DNA from: Marthasterias glacialis
Lineage: Eukaryota > Echinodermata > Asteroidea > Forcipulatida > Asteriidae
Assembly (NCBI GenBank): GCA_911728455.2
Contig: OU452234.1
Span: forward strand, 10,267,531-10,331,530
Length of the DNA stretch: 64,000 bases
Direction of reading: 5' to 3'
In this document: one piece after another, positions 11,161 through 23,300 of the stretch
How positions within the stretch are numbered: position 1 is the first letter of the stretch
How the letters are laid out: each line of letters starts with the position of its first letter
The notes under the pieces: generated by a model
Seen by the model: only the letters and a program-made list of their open reading frames with translations
The model's database searches: none
Told to the model about the DNA's origin: nothing
Translations under genes and position numbers: made by a program

Positions 11161-12289
11161 GTTACTTGATGGTAAAACAAAACTGATCAATGCGGCGTGG
11201 ATGAAAGCTATCAATATTCGTATGCATATTATAGGAATGTAATGTTTTTCGTGTTTGTCTCCAACGTTTGCTGTTTGCGTTGAACTGCTGGCGAGAATCG
11301 TTCTAATAATTTAACATTTTGCTTAAGTACTTTGCAAACGTAAGATATAAAGTTATGCACCTTTCGCTAATAAACCACATTGAAATTTAAATAATAAAAT
11401 ATTCTAATTAAGACTAGTTCTGTAATTATTAATCCTTTTTTAGGACTTCAGTTTTATCCTCAACGTACAGAATGTAAATTGTTCTAGAAAACTCACATCA
11501 AATCGAGAAAATAAAACGTCACCAAAATAGATTTATTTTTCTGTCACGTTTTCAGTTTTCGTCATCAGTCAGCAGCGATAATGAATTGTGTGAGTTTAGA
11601 GCAGTGAGAGTTACGTCATTTCCGAAAGATTTTTGTAATGACGTACCTCCCCCGTAAAACACATGGTTTCAGTGACATTTGACTTTATTTTCGGAGTACG
11701 CATGTCCAAACTTGTAGAGGAAACTACTATTTACGTACTCCAAAAAGCATGGTTTGTTGTGAATATTCGCAATTGAGTATTTGATATTATTGAATATATA
11801 AAAATTAAAACAAGCAAAAAACATTCTCGCAGTCAAATGCATTCAATCTGTTAATACGTGCGAGACCTTTGACCCAAATAATTGTATTAATGGAATTTTT
11901 CGTAGCAGTAGGAAAGTTTACTTTTTTGTGAAACTGAATGTAGTTGTAAGAAGTCGCTAGAAATTTAAGGTTTATAAAGAAGTTGCTAGAATCTTAAAGA
12001 AGTTCTTAATTTTAGTAAGATAGTAAAACCTAAAACGGGCTGGCGGATATTTCGGACAGGAGCTAATAATTCTTTTCGAATAGGGACTTAGGAACTTGAA
12101 GCTTGAGTATACACCTACATTGTGATTGATATGACTCGTCTGTGGAGCATTTTGAGACAAATTGACCGAGTATTGAGAGCTGAATTTTGTTTCCGGAAGA
12201 GACATTTTCTGTAAAAACTTAACCTACAGTTTAATATTTAGGGATTCTTCTTCCCCATATTTTTGTGATGGGGAGTCAGCTTGTGTCCG

Positions 12290-12370
12290 AGTGGTTTCGT
12301 CTACATTCGGCTGTTTGTTGGAGGCGAATTCGCCCCGCGTTCAAGCTCAGTTACACCGTGTCAGCGAACT
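12290..12370 (+). other. tRNA-like remnant (possible SINE head)
   Basis: The string GTCCGAGTGGTTTCG resembles an A box of Ser/Leu-type tRNAs and GCGTTCAAGCTC resembles a B box. The segment does not fold into a full cloverleaf by eye, so at best this is a tRNA-derived remnant. Confidence 0.2.
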
Positions 12371-12772
12371 GTTTGTGTTTCGCCGTGGAGTCGTCGTTCA
12401 CCAGAGCCTGTTTTTAAGTTCTCGCCTACAAGATATTCTGCCTTTCGAAGTCCTCGCCCATTTTCGTACGGTATTCTTATTTATAGTGTAAAAGATGTTT
12501 TCTTAATTGTACACTTGAACCTAATCATTGTACACTTGTAAAGCCCTAATGAGATTTGAAGTGTTTGATATTTCCATTATTAAATCACCTTGTTCATTAT
12601 ATCAGTGTGATCTTGTTTGATTTCTTTGTTGCATCTGAGAACATTCAGGCTTTTTGAGTAATTGGATTACTGATAGTTGGGAGATTTTCGGATCGTAACA
12701 GGACATTGGAATGTTTTTTGATGTGTCTTAATCTTGACTACACAATGGAATATCCACAGAGTGTTATACACG

Positions 12773-13203
12773 TATGTTCCGACTTCCCTATGTTCCGACA
12801 CACATATGTTCCAACACACCTATGTTCCGACACCCCTATGTTCCGACATCCCTAAGTCCCGACAACCCTATATTCCGACACTCCTATATTCCGACACCCC
12901 TATGTTCCGACACCCCTATGTTCCGACACCCCTATGTCCTGACATGCCTATGTTCCGACATGCCTATGTTCCGACACCCCTATGTTCCAACATGCCTATG
13001 TTCCGACACCCCTATGTTCCGACACCCCTATGTTCAGACACCCCTATGTTCCGACACCCCTATGTTCAGACACCCCTATGTTCCGACACCCCTATGTCCC
13101 GACGCCCCTATGTCCCGACGCCCCTATGTTCCGACACCCCTATGTTCCGACACCCCTATGTTCCGACACCCCTATGTTCCGACACGCTTATGTTCCGACA
13201 CCC
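12773..13203. repeat. 16-bp minisatellite (TATGTTCCGACACCCC)
   Basis: About 27 head-to-tail copies of a 16-bp unit, with point variants such as TATGTCCCGACGCCCC and TATGTTCAGACACCCC. Because 16 is not a multiple of three, every plus-strand frame reads the same 16-residue cycle, and long open frames occur in all three. No splice signals, start context or flanking domains suggest translation. Confidence 0.95.
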
Positions 13204-15289
13204 GATTTGGATGGCACTGATGTGACCATTGGATATTACATCCATTGAAACATATTGACAAAAACCACGGGATGTATTCCAACGGTTTATCGCTGGTTGT
13301 CCCTGTCAACCGTCCGTTTGGACGCACTACAGGCTTCTCTGTCCTCTCCCGTCCTTACACTGTAACGGTTCCGAAATGTAATTCGAAGATGTACTCTAAA
13401 AGTTTTTTCCCCACGCTCTGCTTCACTGTGGAACTCTTTGCCTGTATCCTGTTTCCCTGCAGGCTATAATTTTCCTCAATTTCAGCAGAATGTAAACATT
13501 TTTCTCCTGCTTTCTTTCTCTTTTCCTTGTAGCCCTCACCCAGAGTCGCCTTAGTACCTTGTGTTGGGCGACTTACATAAAAACAAATTTGAAAAAGTAA
13601 TAATAATGAATACTTTGGTACCCAAGCTTGCTTTTGGGAGGTCTCCATCACTTAATCCTTGCTGTTTAACCCGAGTACCGTTTATTATTTCGAAGCAAAT
13701 TGATTGAGTGGAAATAAACTGAAATTTACTGAATTTGACGGAACTCGAAGGGCCGTCTCTCTATAATATTGCGAGAAACGGTCGCTATACCTCGTCAGCC
13801 ATTTAGCCTTGCAGTGTCTTGAGATCTACTTCAGATGCTACTTTGACATATTTTTATGTATCTTCTTATCATTGTTATATAATTTCTGGTAATGAAACCA
13901 AGGGTGCCTCCAAAGTGAACTTAATCACTCTAGCTCGGGAGCCTGAGGGAAACCGGCGTATAGACAAGGAAGCTTCTGAACTGGAAACACCGGGGGGAAA
14001 ACCCCTACTCTTTCACCATCAGTGTTCTGGGTTCTTTATGCATTCCTTGAATCGTTAAGTTCTTAAATCATTTATAGTGCACACATCATTGCAATAGTAT
14101 GAATTTCATTTTGGTTTCTTTTGATGTGACTCTGTTTCTTTCCAATTCAATATGATGCTTTGTTGCACAGCCTTATACTATTTGACGTATGCAAAAAGAA
14201 ACGTGTGCCAAAATGAAGCTAAATCGATTGGATTTCATTGCTTTGTCCATAGGTCCGATGCTTACAGAGAGCTTTTTAAATTTCGTCTCCTCTTTATCGC
14301 TCTCTCTATGCGTGGAAACAGAAAATGAAACCCACCTCCCACTAATTGTGCAAACAGTTGAAAAACATTCACCGTAAGTCTTTAGGAGATTTACAGGCAC
14401 TGGATCAACCATGCATGCCGCCATGAAGCCACTCTGAGCGTATTTTTATTTACATATGAATAGGCCGTGTTTCATTCAAAGCGGAACTTCCCGAGTAGAA
14501 AATTCCAGTCGAACCCGCTCCACGACTCAAAAGTAGACGGTGGAGTAAAAATGCTTAGTCGGTTATTACAACAACAAAAATGGATCTGTAAATAGTACGA
14601 GCAGTTTCTGATCAAGATAGATTTGTCTGTATTTGTGCGGAATTATTTTGGCGCCTGTAAATGTAAATAGAGTGTGTTCAGAATGCTTACGAAATTATCA
14701 TACTTTGTTATAAAGCCGTGTGCTCGCCGTTCCCCCTCCCCCCCCCCCCCCCCACCAATCCAACATTCAAAATTGCATCTTTAGATTTTCATATTTTGAA
14801 TCTTGTTCCATCACTCCCATTGTTCCATTTTGGCAAATGCAATAATACTGTGTCTGTTTAACCATGCATCAGATTATTTTTGTCCGGCCGGCTTCCGTTT
14901 TACTTTGGACTTTTTCCAAACCGGGTTTGAAAGTTGAATCACCGTGCACAGTGCTCAGACGACAGAGCCCCAAGCCGGAAACGGAGCCCGAGTCTATCGG
15001 TTTGGGAATAATAATAGGCGCATTGATTTATTCTAACAAAAGCAAGATGGCCACACAGTTGCTTCGGCCTAGCTTATAGACAAAAACAGTACAGATCGAA
15101 TATTCACGGAATTTACAGTTTCTACTTGGAAAAAAAATATTTCAATCCCCAGCTCAACATTGGTAAACTGACTGTAAATGCTTCCATTCTTTGCACAAAT
15201 CAAGGTATAAATGTCAGCTCATTTCGTTGTTCGATTTGCGATAAAACGGTAGAAATGCACTCAGCATTTTTGTACGTTTTCCTATGCAG

Positions 15290-15316
15290 AGTTTTCGTCT
15301 CACTGAGACGAAAACT
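15290..15316. repeat. Perfect inverted repeat, 13-bp arms
   Basis: AGTTTTCGTCTCA is followed by one base and then its exact reverse complement. It sits a little upstream of the MITE at 15532 and its role is unknown. Confidence 0.8.
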
Positions 15317-15531
15317 GATTTTGGATCCTATTTCATTTATTATTTAAAAACGATAACACTTCAGGCAGAAATATTTCAAGGAAAGCTTTCTACCATCATT
15401 ATCTTTATACCTTGTAAGGTATAATGTAAATCTGTGAACATTTATGTTTTTTTTCTTATCAATGTTGAACTGGGGCTTTAAAGAGGGGTGGTAAGGTTGA
15501 ATTCAGTTTCCTGATGCCCTCATTCACCAAC

Positions 15532-15964
15532 AGATAGAGTCCTTATGAAACTGGACGAAAAAAATACAAGTCTCACCAACCTCACTCTCAAATGGTGTAA
15601 ATTGCCTTTACTGTTTGATGTTCTTCTTAGTGCGATTTTCGTCAAAATCCCAAAACGTCCGATTACGTCACATTTCAAATAATGGGTCTGTACAGTTTTG
15701 TACAGGAAATGTTTAATTTATTCCTGAATTTCGATAATATTCAATCCAAAAGGCATTGACTTTGACCTTTTGAATGACGCAAACATTCCTCTTTGGAATG
15801 TGCAGTCCCATTTTTTATCATTAAATACTTCTTTTGGGTTTTTTTTTTTCTAATGACGTCATGTTTCAAATTTCGCTCTGAAAGAGTATCAAATAAAATG
15901 AAATTTTACACCATTTTAACGTAGAGCTTGTGTTAATTCCCCCCTTTCATAAGGACTCTATCTA
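15532..15964. mobile_element. MITE with 19-bp perfect terminal inverted repeats
   Basis: The left end AGATAGAGTCCTTATGAAA is matched exactly by TTTCATAAGGACTCTATCT at the right end, 433 bp overall. The interior contains two ACGTCA-type motifs in a partly mirrored arrangement (near 15665 and 15855) and no open frame of note. No clear target site duplication was seen, so the superfamily is unknown. Confidence 0.7.
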
Positions 15965-16759
15965 TTGCATGAGTCCATCACAAAACTAGATTTGACCTTT
16001 GAACCTGACTTGGAGTAAGTTAGCTTATGAAGTTAGTTTGACATGGTTGAGATTAGAATCGACTGAAGCCTTTTTTTTTTGTTTTTAGCAAAAGTTTATT
16101 GCAGGGTCGCTTTTATTTTACTAGTTCTTCTAACAAACTACATCATACAATCAATCTTCCGAGTAATAGGCAAGCAATTAAAGTAAAATGATCGACAAAA
16201 CTTAATTTGTATTGTGGGTAACTTGTTCAATAAATAACTATTCCAAGTAAAGATGACTATTTACTCATGGTGTGTTATAAGGTGGGTCATATAGATCTCC
16301 AAACCAAACAAACATTTCAAAGCTGAAACTAATGCAAACATTGATAACAATAGTAAAAAATATAAATATAAATTATCAAAAACTATAATTAAAATAAATA
16401 TAAAGCATCAAAACTAAAATAAAGTAAATAAAAACAGTTACAGTAAAATCAAGAAAACTAAGAATAAACCTAGTTGGGAAATCATCGCACAGTAACATTG
16501 GGCGTTTCAAAGAGTTAATTAGCAGTGATTTATAGCAATCTGGGTCCAGCCACAGAACAGAATTGTCTTTTCCTGTCATTTAAATTCATTAAATTTTTCA
16601 CAAAAAGAACTTACTTGCTTACAATAGACCGCCTTAATATAAGGTGAACGAATTCCACTCAGTGGATACAAAGAGCTTTTTTTTTAGAAAATATTATATT
16701 CAATTTGGAAGTTTTCCTTTTACTGAATGACGTCCCAGAGCTTGTCCAGCAGGCAGAAG

Positions 16760-16815
16760 TGGGTTTGTGTCTCTGCCTGGATTCGAACTCAGAACCTTCT
16801 CCATTTAGGAAGAAG
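16760..16815 (-). other. tRNA-like B box, possible SINE fragment
   Basis: On the minus strand GAGTTCGAATCCAGGC is a good match to a Pol III B box. No cloverleaf or A box at the right spacing was evident. It is probably a fragment of a tRNA-derived repeat. Confidence 0.25.
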
Positions 16816-17768
16816 GTGTGTTCATGAGGCGAAAAGGCGAATGAAAAATATAAAAAGATTTCACTTTGCTTCATCGGTAAAAGGAATTCCAAACATCGAC
16901 ATTCAATAAAACTGAAGTCAAACTTACACAGTTCAAATGCCTAGAATTCGGTTAATATTTAAACTAATCTTAACTAAGCTTTAACATAAATCTAATTAAC
17001 ACGCATGTGCTAATTGAAAGCTACTCCTGTATCTTAGTCAAGATTATATGTTCTTAATAAAATATAAATAAATTAATGAATTAAGAATTTACTTTTTTTA
17101 TAGGTATACGAACACATTATTTCAAGATTAAAGTGCGATATTAAAAATAGCTTTTAATAAATAATATATGAACTTTAAATCTGAGTAAATAAATATTGTA
17201 ATTGAATATAGTTAATTTCCCTTTGCGCGGTGGAAAATAAAAACTATGTACCTGAAAGGACGAACATCTGAGTTTTTATCAGCCAAAAAAAACCTTGATA
17301 TATAAAATTTATAAATAACTGTAGTGAATATTAAAATATGATAAATATATTAATTATTCAATTAAATTTAGAAAACTTTATGAATTAACAGTCAATGGTT
17401 GTCACCGTGGTCATGATTCACTTCTTCCCCAATTTTGAAACACATCTACACTTTTTAACACCTTTGAATGATGTTTGGATATTCTTGTCGGGGTACAATT
17501 CAATGTTACAATTAGTCAGTAATTTTAATACAAGTCTCAGTAGGACTAAAATGAAATATGTTGCGTCATGAACTGACCCTAGAGTCCTCTGTGAATGGTC
17601 AACACGTATAAGGGGCGGGGCTTAATGGATCGGTCTAAAGTCTAGACGACGCGGGTTTCATATCTGAACCTGCAAGGGTTGGGCGCCTGTAGTCACATTT
17701 CCTTTGGGTGGTGTAGTGTGGATCTTATCACTGGGTCTGTCAATCTCTCCTTCGATCGTCCAGCTATC

Positions 17769-20678
17769 TTAACTAATATGAGGGGGGCGGATGTTAGATC
17801 TCTGACATGCACATCCCACTTGGACGTTCTCGATACCTACTCTGTAGGTGTACTCGCCGTTCACGCAGTCAGTCTCGGGGTTCCGCCAGAGAACTTTCAG
17901 CTGGTAATAGATCGGTTGACATGTGGAGTCTGGGAATTCGTGGCCTGCAGAGGGATTCACAATGAAATAACACTATTTTAATTAATAAATGTCCATCCTT
18001 TCACCGCAGACAAAAGTGTAGCTTAATTGACTTTGTACAAAGGCCTACGTACGTACATGCAAAGATTTACATTGCATCTTATCATTACATTCATGGCGAA
18101 ATAGCAGGAATTAAAACACCACCTATACATTCCAAAAACTAACTTAGTCAAAACGACGTTAATTAGTCATTATTTTTAGACCACATTTTGACTAAAATTA
18201 GTCAAAAATGGTCTAATTAAGGCTGTTTTGACTAACTTAAGTTCTAGAGTGAACTACAAGAGCATTGATGAAACAAAAGTACTTTTATATACAATCTACA
18301 CATCATGGAATCAGTGAGTTTTGAGCAGTTTCTTAAACCTGCTCAGTGTGTTGGTCTCGTGGATGTGATGTGGTAGCTTGTTCCACATACGCGGGCCATG
18401 CAACATGAAAAAAAAGGTATTCAATGCAACGGCTAGATGAGGTATGACAGATATACTGTCTTGAGCAGACCGAAGCAAGCGATGTCCAGCAGGGGAGCAA
18501 GTTTGCAACTACCCCAGTCCAAGCAACACCCAGCTCCCCCAATGTGGTGAAAATATGCATGAATGAACAGTTAGATACATGAGATAGCCCCCCCCCCCCG
18601 CAAGTATGTCCTTGCTTACTCTTACCCGCCCCCCCCCCCCTCCACCCACCCAAACAAAAATGTGTCCAGTTACGCCTCTGACAGTTTGCAATGTTGTGAC
18701 GTTGTGCGCGCTATGCGTGGCTTTGAGCCCTCGCGGGTAACAAGAAAATGTTAAAGGTAATAGCGCCCTCTTGTATGACGTTATCCAAAATTTGAGTTTC
18801 CCGAGCCCAAGTCATACACATTTATTGTGTAAGGTAGACAGTATTATCAAGATAGTCGTGCTTTCCTCTTAATGAACGTTCATGTTATAAAAATAAACCT
18901 AACAAATTCCCCTGGAATATCCCCATCGGATGTACGGCTTTTCTCCAGACACTCAAATTGAACGGATCGATATTTGTTTTGTGTTGGTAGTTCCCTCTGC
19001 CCCATTGTTATCGATGCTTGAATTCAGAAGTCCCGCATAGACACGCAGTTTCAATTTAACCGGATGGAGATGACCACCTCCATCAAACAAAGCCAATGGA
19101 AAAGTACTTCGCTCAAAAAGTCTGAACACAGCGAGGATCTCGATTTCGATTTACCGCGGGTCGACCAATGTCTGTGAACGAAGGGCTTCCTTCATGCTTC
19201 GTGGGCAACCCCCCCCCCCCCCCCACTCTCCCCCACCATAAGGATTTGCAGGTGTCAATCCTTGAGCCTTGTGCGGCCACCTTGATTGTTCTCCCATTCA
19301 AATCAATGTAACCAAACCGAGGCTGGAATAGAAAACAGTCTGGTTCCTTTTTTGTACAATTAATACTAGCATCCATTACCGTTATTGAACAAACAGGGAA
19401 CATGATCAAGATGATGGCAGCATGAATAAGGGTCTATGGACGGCAATGATCTATTTCCTTTGCAGGTGAACCTGGGTCAGTTACGATGATGTCACCCTGA
19501 CCCACTTCTAAGCAGGATTTAAAATGACACTGTGTGATGAAATCTCTGTAATTGTGATGTTTAACAACTCAACCTTTGGATTCAGTATACCGGATCATCT
19601 TTTTTGTTTATTTATTTATTCTCTTTTTCTTCTCCCAAATGGAAAGTACGAGAGCTCGAAACCGCAGACGTGTGCCAAGGCTGGGGAATCCGTTATGAGT
19701 CAATGGCCCTGTGGCCGCTCCGTGAGTCACACTTTGCCCGCACAACGTGGGTTGCACTTTGGACCTGCTTTGGGCGGCGGAGCGTGACGTCTTAACGCCG
19801 GGGCACAGTGCCCCGTGAAAGTACCCCTCCTGGATGCCACTCTCTAACAAACCCCAAAACGCTTTGCTTTTAAATTGCTTGTTCTCTCAACAAGGTTGGC
19901 AAATAATGGCAGAACATATCTAACAAACTGTCACCCATCCAGATTGAGGTTTAACGTTTCTGTAACTCCTCCAAGTCCCCTTGTGAATATAATAAGATTA
20001 ATTCTTTGTGTGATTTGTGTGGGTGGGCACTGGCCTCTGTGTTGTGAAGTTGGCACATGCCTCTAACATTTTCTACTGTGCGTTTATCACAGTAGCTTGA
20101 TTTTGTGTGCAATTTGTGCATATTTTTTGTTAGTACTTCGATTTCCTGGATTTATTAAATGTAGATGATTTTAATCATATGTATTACATTACTTCCGTGA
20201 ATTCTGGCGAAGGTATTTTTTTATGAAGCGGTCGATTTCTTTTTCAAAAAGAACCCTTTTAATACAGCCATTTAACCAAAGCAAAAAAAAAAGGATTGAA
20301 CGCAAACTTACCATGTCGACCTCTTAGACACCCGTTGCAATTATAGCAGACAGCCTGTGTAATAGTCCTTGGGTAGCGAGTTTCATTGCGTTGCTCAACG
20401 TACACCCAGGGGCATGTTGCCTTCTGGTTCAGCGAAAGGTTGCTTCCTTGGAGCGGACCAGTTGGGCAGCTTAGTGACGGCATCGAAGTGCTAACTGGGA
20501 GGTCTGGCTCAAACGATGTTAGACTTGAGCCGGTTGGATGGAGCAGAGAGACGAGCTCATGATGAGCAGGGTCTCGGCACGATGCGTCCCGCCGGCCGAC
20601 CGCGGAGGAGACGGTGACGTTGATCATGCACAGAGCGATGAAGAACAGCATATTCAATGTCTTGATGGTGTTTGCCAT
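17769..20678 (-). CDS. IL-17-like cytokine, paralog C (two exons)
   Basis: The coding exons are 20678-20312 and 17944-17769 on the minus strand, joined at a phase-1 intron of 2367 bp with a GTAAGT donor and a CTCTGCAG acceptor. The join gives exactly 180 residues plus stop. Residues 1-28 look like a signal peptide (LFFIALCMINVTVSS). The IL-17 core starts at C71, followed by the CPW cysteine C89, RYP, C111/C114/C117, C131, C149 and the terminal C167-x-C169. The tail IRPPHIS resembles those of paralogs A and D. Sequons are seen at N20, N80 and N98. The intron falls just after the central cysteine cluster, a position where no other paralog here has one, and it is loaded with repeats. The cysteine cluster is one residue longer (CYNCNGC) than in the others. 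The frame-perfect join makes the model strong. Confidence 0.88.
18138..18243. mobile_element. Short fold-back element
   Basis: The left arm (TAACTTAGTCAAAACGACGT, then TAATTAG) pairs with the right arm (CTAATTAAGGCTGTTTTGAC, then TAACTTA). The middle repeats AGTCAAAA-type strings. It has no coding capacity. Confidence 0.6.
18312..18508 (-). pseudogene. Remnant of a non-LTR retrotransposon ORF2 C-terminus
   Basis: The minus-strand frame reads LLRSAQDSISVIP, then about 20 residues further on LHGPRMWNKLPHHIHETNTL and SRFKKLLKTH. This matches the characteristic tail of reverse transcriptase ORFs of CR1/L2/Jockey-like LINEs (LRS..., then GPRLWNSLP, then FKxxLKTHLF). Only this short piece is present, with no RT core in the neighbourhood, so it is a 5'-truncated dead copy inside the intron of paralog C. 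Confidence 0.75.
18560..18680 (-). mobile_element. Probable degraded hAT-type MITE end, reverse orientation
   Basis: On the minus strand the segment begins CAGAGGCGTAACTGG, close to the CAGTGGCGTAACTAAGG end of the family. It is followed by two C-rich tracts on the plus strand. The other end was not clearly found, so the left boundary is approximate. Confidence 0.35.
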
Positions 20679-20760
20679 GTTGTCGTTTACGGAGGATCCT
20701 GCACTGGAGTTCTATGCTTCTACCTCTGTAGCGTCTGGTGGAAGTGTGATATTTGATGCT
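20679..20760 (-). promoter_or_regulatory. 5' UTR of IL-17 paralog C
   Basis: This is the interval between the expected transcription start (about 30 bp downstream of the TATA box at 20789-20782) and the ATG at 20678. The start codon lies in the context CAACATGG, with A at -2 and C at -3 and G at +4, which is adequate. An ATG at 20768 would lie upstream of the predicted transcription start. Confidence 0.45.
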
Positions 20761-20781
20761 CCAACCATGAAATTTCACACT

Positions 20782-20789
20782 CTTTTATA
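20782..20789 (-). promoter_or_regulatory. TATA box of IL-17 paralog C
   Basis: TATAAAAG on the minus strand lies 104-111 bp upstream of the start codon. The spacing fits a TATA-driven core promoter with a short 5' UTR. Inducible cytokine genes often have TATA boxes. Confidence 0.6.
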
Positions 20790-21402
20790 AGGATCACCAC
20801 CGGATAAATGTAAAGCTTTTCAACAGACAATTTTGCTCGAGGTGATACGTCTTCTTCTTTCTTTGTTGTTCTATTGATCCACGTAAAGGGAATTACCCCA
20901 CATCTTAAATAAGTGTACAATGGGTTACCCGGGGCCGGTTTCAGCCCCCTGCATTAAACGATTCATTGCTGCATTATAGTCTGGAGACGTAGACCCCAAT
21001 GGCATCTGATTGTCAATCCTGTCATACCATACTGTAACCCACGCCTGAAAGGGTCAGATCGCCCATGACGTCACTTTGAGCATAATACCAATGCACGTGT
21101 AACAAATGCCATTTTTAAAAAACACAAAAAGCCGGAAAAGTATTAGCCTACTTTGGATAAAGTTTGTGGAAACGGAATTCCCGGCAATCACTGCTCACCT
21201 TTTTTGTGGTCTATAACAGAATTGTGTATTTATAATTCAAATGAAAAATTACCAAATGGGTGATCTGCAAGATCCTCCCCCACCCCACACACACACACAC
21301 ACACGTTTATATAATTTATTTTAGGGATGGGGGGGGGGGGGCTTATATGTTACCTATTTCTGCCTTTTGGCCGTTAAGACCGTTATGTAATCATACTATA
21401 AT

Positions 21403-21777
21403 CAGTGGCGTAACTAAGGGGGGCGGGGGCTTGGGGGCACGTGCACCCCCAACTGAAGGCCCTGCCCCCCCCCCCCGTGCCCACTCCCCCCCCCCCATTT
21501 GAAATCTGGACTTTTGAGATTAAACATTACCAGAATAAAATGTTACATTTTATGAGCATTTACGTAGTAATTTCGATGTTTTTTGAACTATTTTTTTTTA
21601 TTTACAAACATAATGTATTTTTTTTTTACGTCAACACGTCAGAAAACGCTGAAAAGAAGCTTGATTATGAAAAATACAAACGGAAACTACATTTTTAATT
21701 GGCCAAAAGTGCCCCCTCTAGGAAAAATGGTGCACCCCCTTGTGCCCCCCTAAAATTTTACCCTAGTTACGGCGCTG
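21403..21777 (+). mobile_element. hAT-type MITE, complete, 8-bp TSD
   Basis: The left end CAGTGGCGTAACTAAGG and the right end, read on the minus strand, CAGCGCCGTAACTAGGG form a 17-bp terminal inverted repeat with three mismatches. The element is flanked by a perfect 8-bp duplication ACTATAAT at 21395-21402 and 21778-21785. Eight-bp duplications with CAG-starting ends are the hallmark of the hAT superfamily. There is no transposase. The interior has poly-G/poly-C tracts near both ends and an AT-rich middle. Confidence 0.9.
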
Positions 21778-22329
21778 ACTATAATAATTCGACTAACTCA
21801 CAAGCCCAAAACATGAGACTGAAACAAAAAGACAGGTGGGGGTGGCAATGTGAGGGTGGCCGAGGTTGCCAGGGGTGTGAAGCTAAGATTGGTTTGTATA
21901 TAGATATCCACAACGTTGTAACAAATATTTGTGAATGCTTACCACCGTTACCCCCCCCCCCGCCCAAGGAAGCTGTCCCCACTCCAATCTTTACATGCCA
22001 AAAGACGCATGCAGTCCCCCACTAAAAGTGATAATACATAACCCAACTTGGTCACATTGTGGGAGGAGTCGATGATTTGTGGGCTTGTGGGGGGGCACAG
22101 GAACATTACTTACTTTCAAGGATTATTGTGACAGTGGTGGGGGCTTTGAACAGGGCGAGACCCGGAAGGTTGTATTGACGAAAACGGTAGGGGAAGACAT
22201 GGGGTTTAAGTTTTATTTTTGGGTGTGGTGAAATTGAGGGGGGGTGGGGGAATCTTACAGGATTAAAAAGCGCTACTTAGAAAGTCGCATCAATAAGAAG
22301 GATATGTACCAATAAGATGGATATGTAGA

Positions 22330-22360
22330 ATATTTCCCCTTGTCGCCCCGGATTCGATCC
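22330..22360 (-). other. Isolated B-box-like string
   Basis: On the minus strand GGATCGAATCCGGGGCGAC resembles a tRNA T-arm, but no matching A box or cloverleaf was found. It may be a worn SINE fragment. Confidence 0.2.
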
Positions 22361-23217
22361 GCGTGCGTTGTCTTACTATATACAGCTTTCCCTTCCAAAC
22401 CCTCTTGATTACAGCAGTTCATTCATGACGGCCAAAAATAAAGTACGAAATAAGTCATCTGATCCGTCAGATCACATGGTGGTGATTTATCTCTTCATAT
22501 TCGTTCCCTTTTGAAATGTTAACAAAAGTTTTTGTTTTTGTTTCTGTAAGCAAGATCAATGAATGGGATTAGACGGTTAAAAAAAGGGGGTGTGCAAAGG
22601 GGAAGATGTATCGCAACTCGGGTTCCTTTTTGTGGCTATAATAGCACACTGGGTATAAACTGGGTATATGAACATCTTGAAGGTTTTCTTATCGAAATGA
22701 AGGTTTTCCTTATCGAAATGTTTCACGGGTTTTTGAGGACCGATTATGGGTTATATCATCAATAATTATAAAAACAGTTCATAGTTTCAAGAGGAACCAG
22801 TTTTTTTAAATATAATAACACAGTTCTCTATGTAAATTTATATTCCGTACGGATACGACATTTCTGTTGTTATTATGGTATTGCACATCAACAAAACCAA
22901 TTGTTCAAATATTTCAATTAACCATTTGTTATTGCGTAATACGAGTGGATGAAATAACAGAGACGTGGCTTACATATTGCCCAATTTCTATTTAAAGCTT
23001 GACGATTCAGTTTTTTTCCCCTTCCAATTTCCTTCGTCAGACATAATCAATTCTTACTTAACAAAGGCAATTTACAGGATAACAGTTCGAGACAATCTCA
23101 AAGACTAAAACGAAAAAATAATAAATAAAAAATAAAAAACAGCATTAAACCACAAGGGAAACTGATAGGTTAAATGTTAATTTAATGTTAAAATAAAAAA
23201 AAAATTTTGGGGAGGAC

Positions 23218-23300
23218 TGACAGCGGTTAACAAGTTGATAGAGCGCCGGCACGTTAATCCGGGGGTCGCAGGTTCAAATCCCGTTGTAAATAAGTTTTTC
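23218..23300 (+). other. tRNA-like sequence (tRNA-derived SINE or pseudogene)
   Basis: An A-box-like string (AGTTGATAGAGCGCCGGC) is followed by an anticodon-arm-like segment with GTT in the loop (CACGTTAATCCGG) and a good B box (GGTTCAAATCC). The acceptor arm does not pair convincingly and no CCA-proximal stem is seen, so this is more likely a SINE head or tRNA-Asn-like pseudogene than a working tRNA. Confidence 0.45.

Larger units (their letters stand above)
11161..17768. other. Intergenic region between IL-17 paralogs B and C (convergent)
   Basis: No gene is supported. The 3' UTR of paralog B probably ends near the AATAAA motifs at 11379-11398. The interval holds a 16-bp minisatellite (12773-13203), a perfect palindrome (15290-15316), a MITE with 19-bp inverted ends (15532-15964) and a tRNA-like box in reverse orientation near 16775-16800. 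A very AT-rich stretch, about 16320-17400, shows nothing else. On the minus strand ATTAAA at 17524-17529 could be the poly(A) signal of paralog C. Confidence 0.55.
17945..20311 (-). other. Intron of IL-17 paralog C
   Basis: A 2367-bp intron with GTAAGT..CTGCAG boundaries. It contains a fold-back element (18138-18243), a non-LTR retrotransposon remnant (18312-18508), C-rich low complexity (18588-18645 and 19210-19225) and otherwise unrecognised sequence. The open frames inside it show no domain. Confidence 0.8.

Noticed and set aside
12734..13248. Three overlapping repeat-rich frames with a MFRHPYVPTPLCSD cycle
   Set aside because: They are produced by a 16-bp minisatellite that lacks stops in every plus frame.
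23218..23300. Functional tRNA-Asn
   Set aside because: Box A and box B are present, but the acceptor stem does not pair and the T-stem is imperfect, so a SINE head or pseudogene is more likely.
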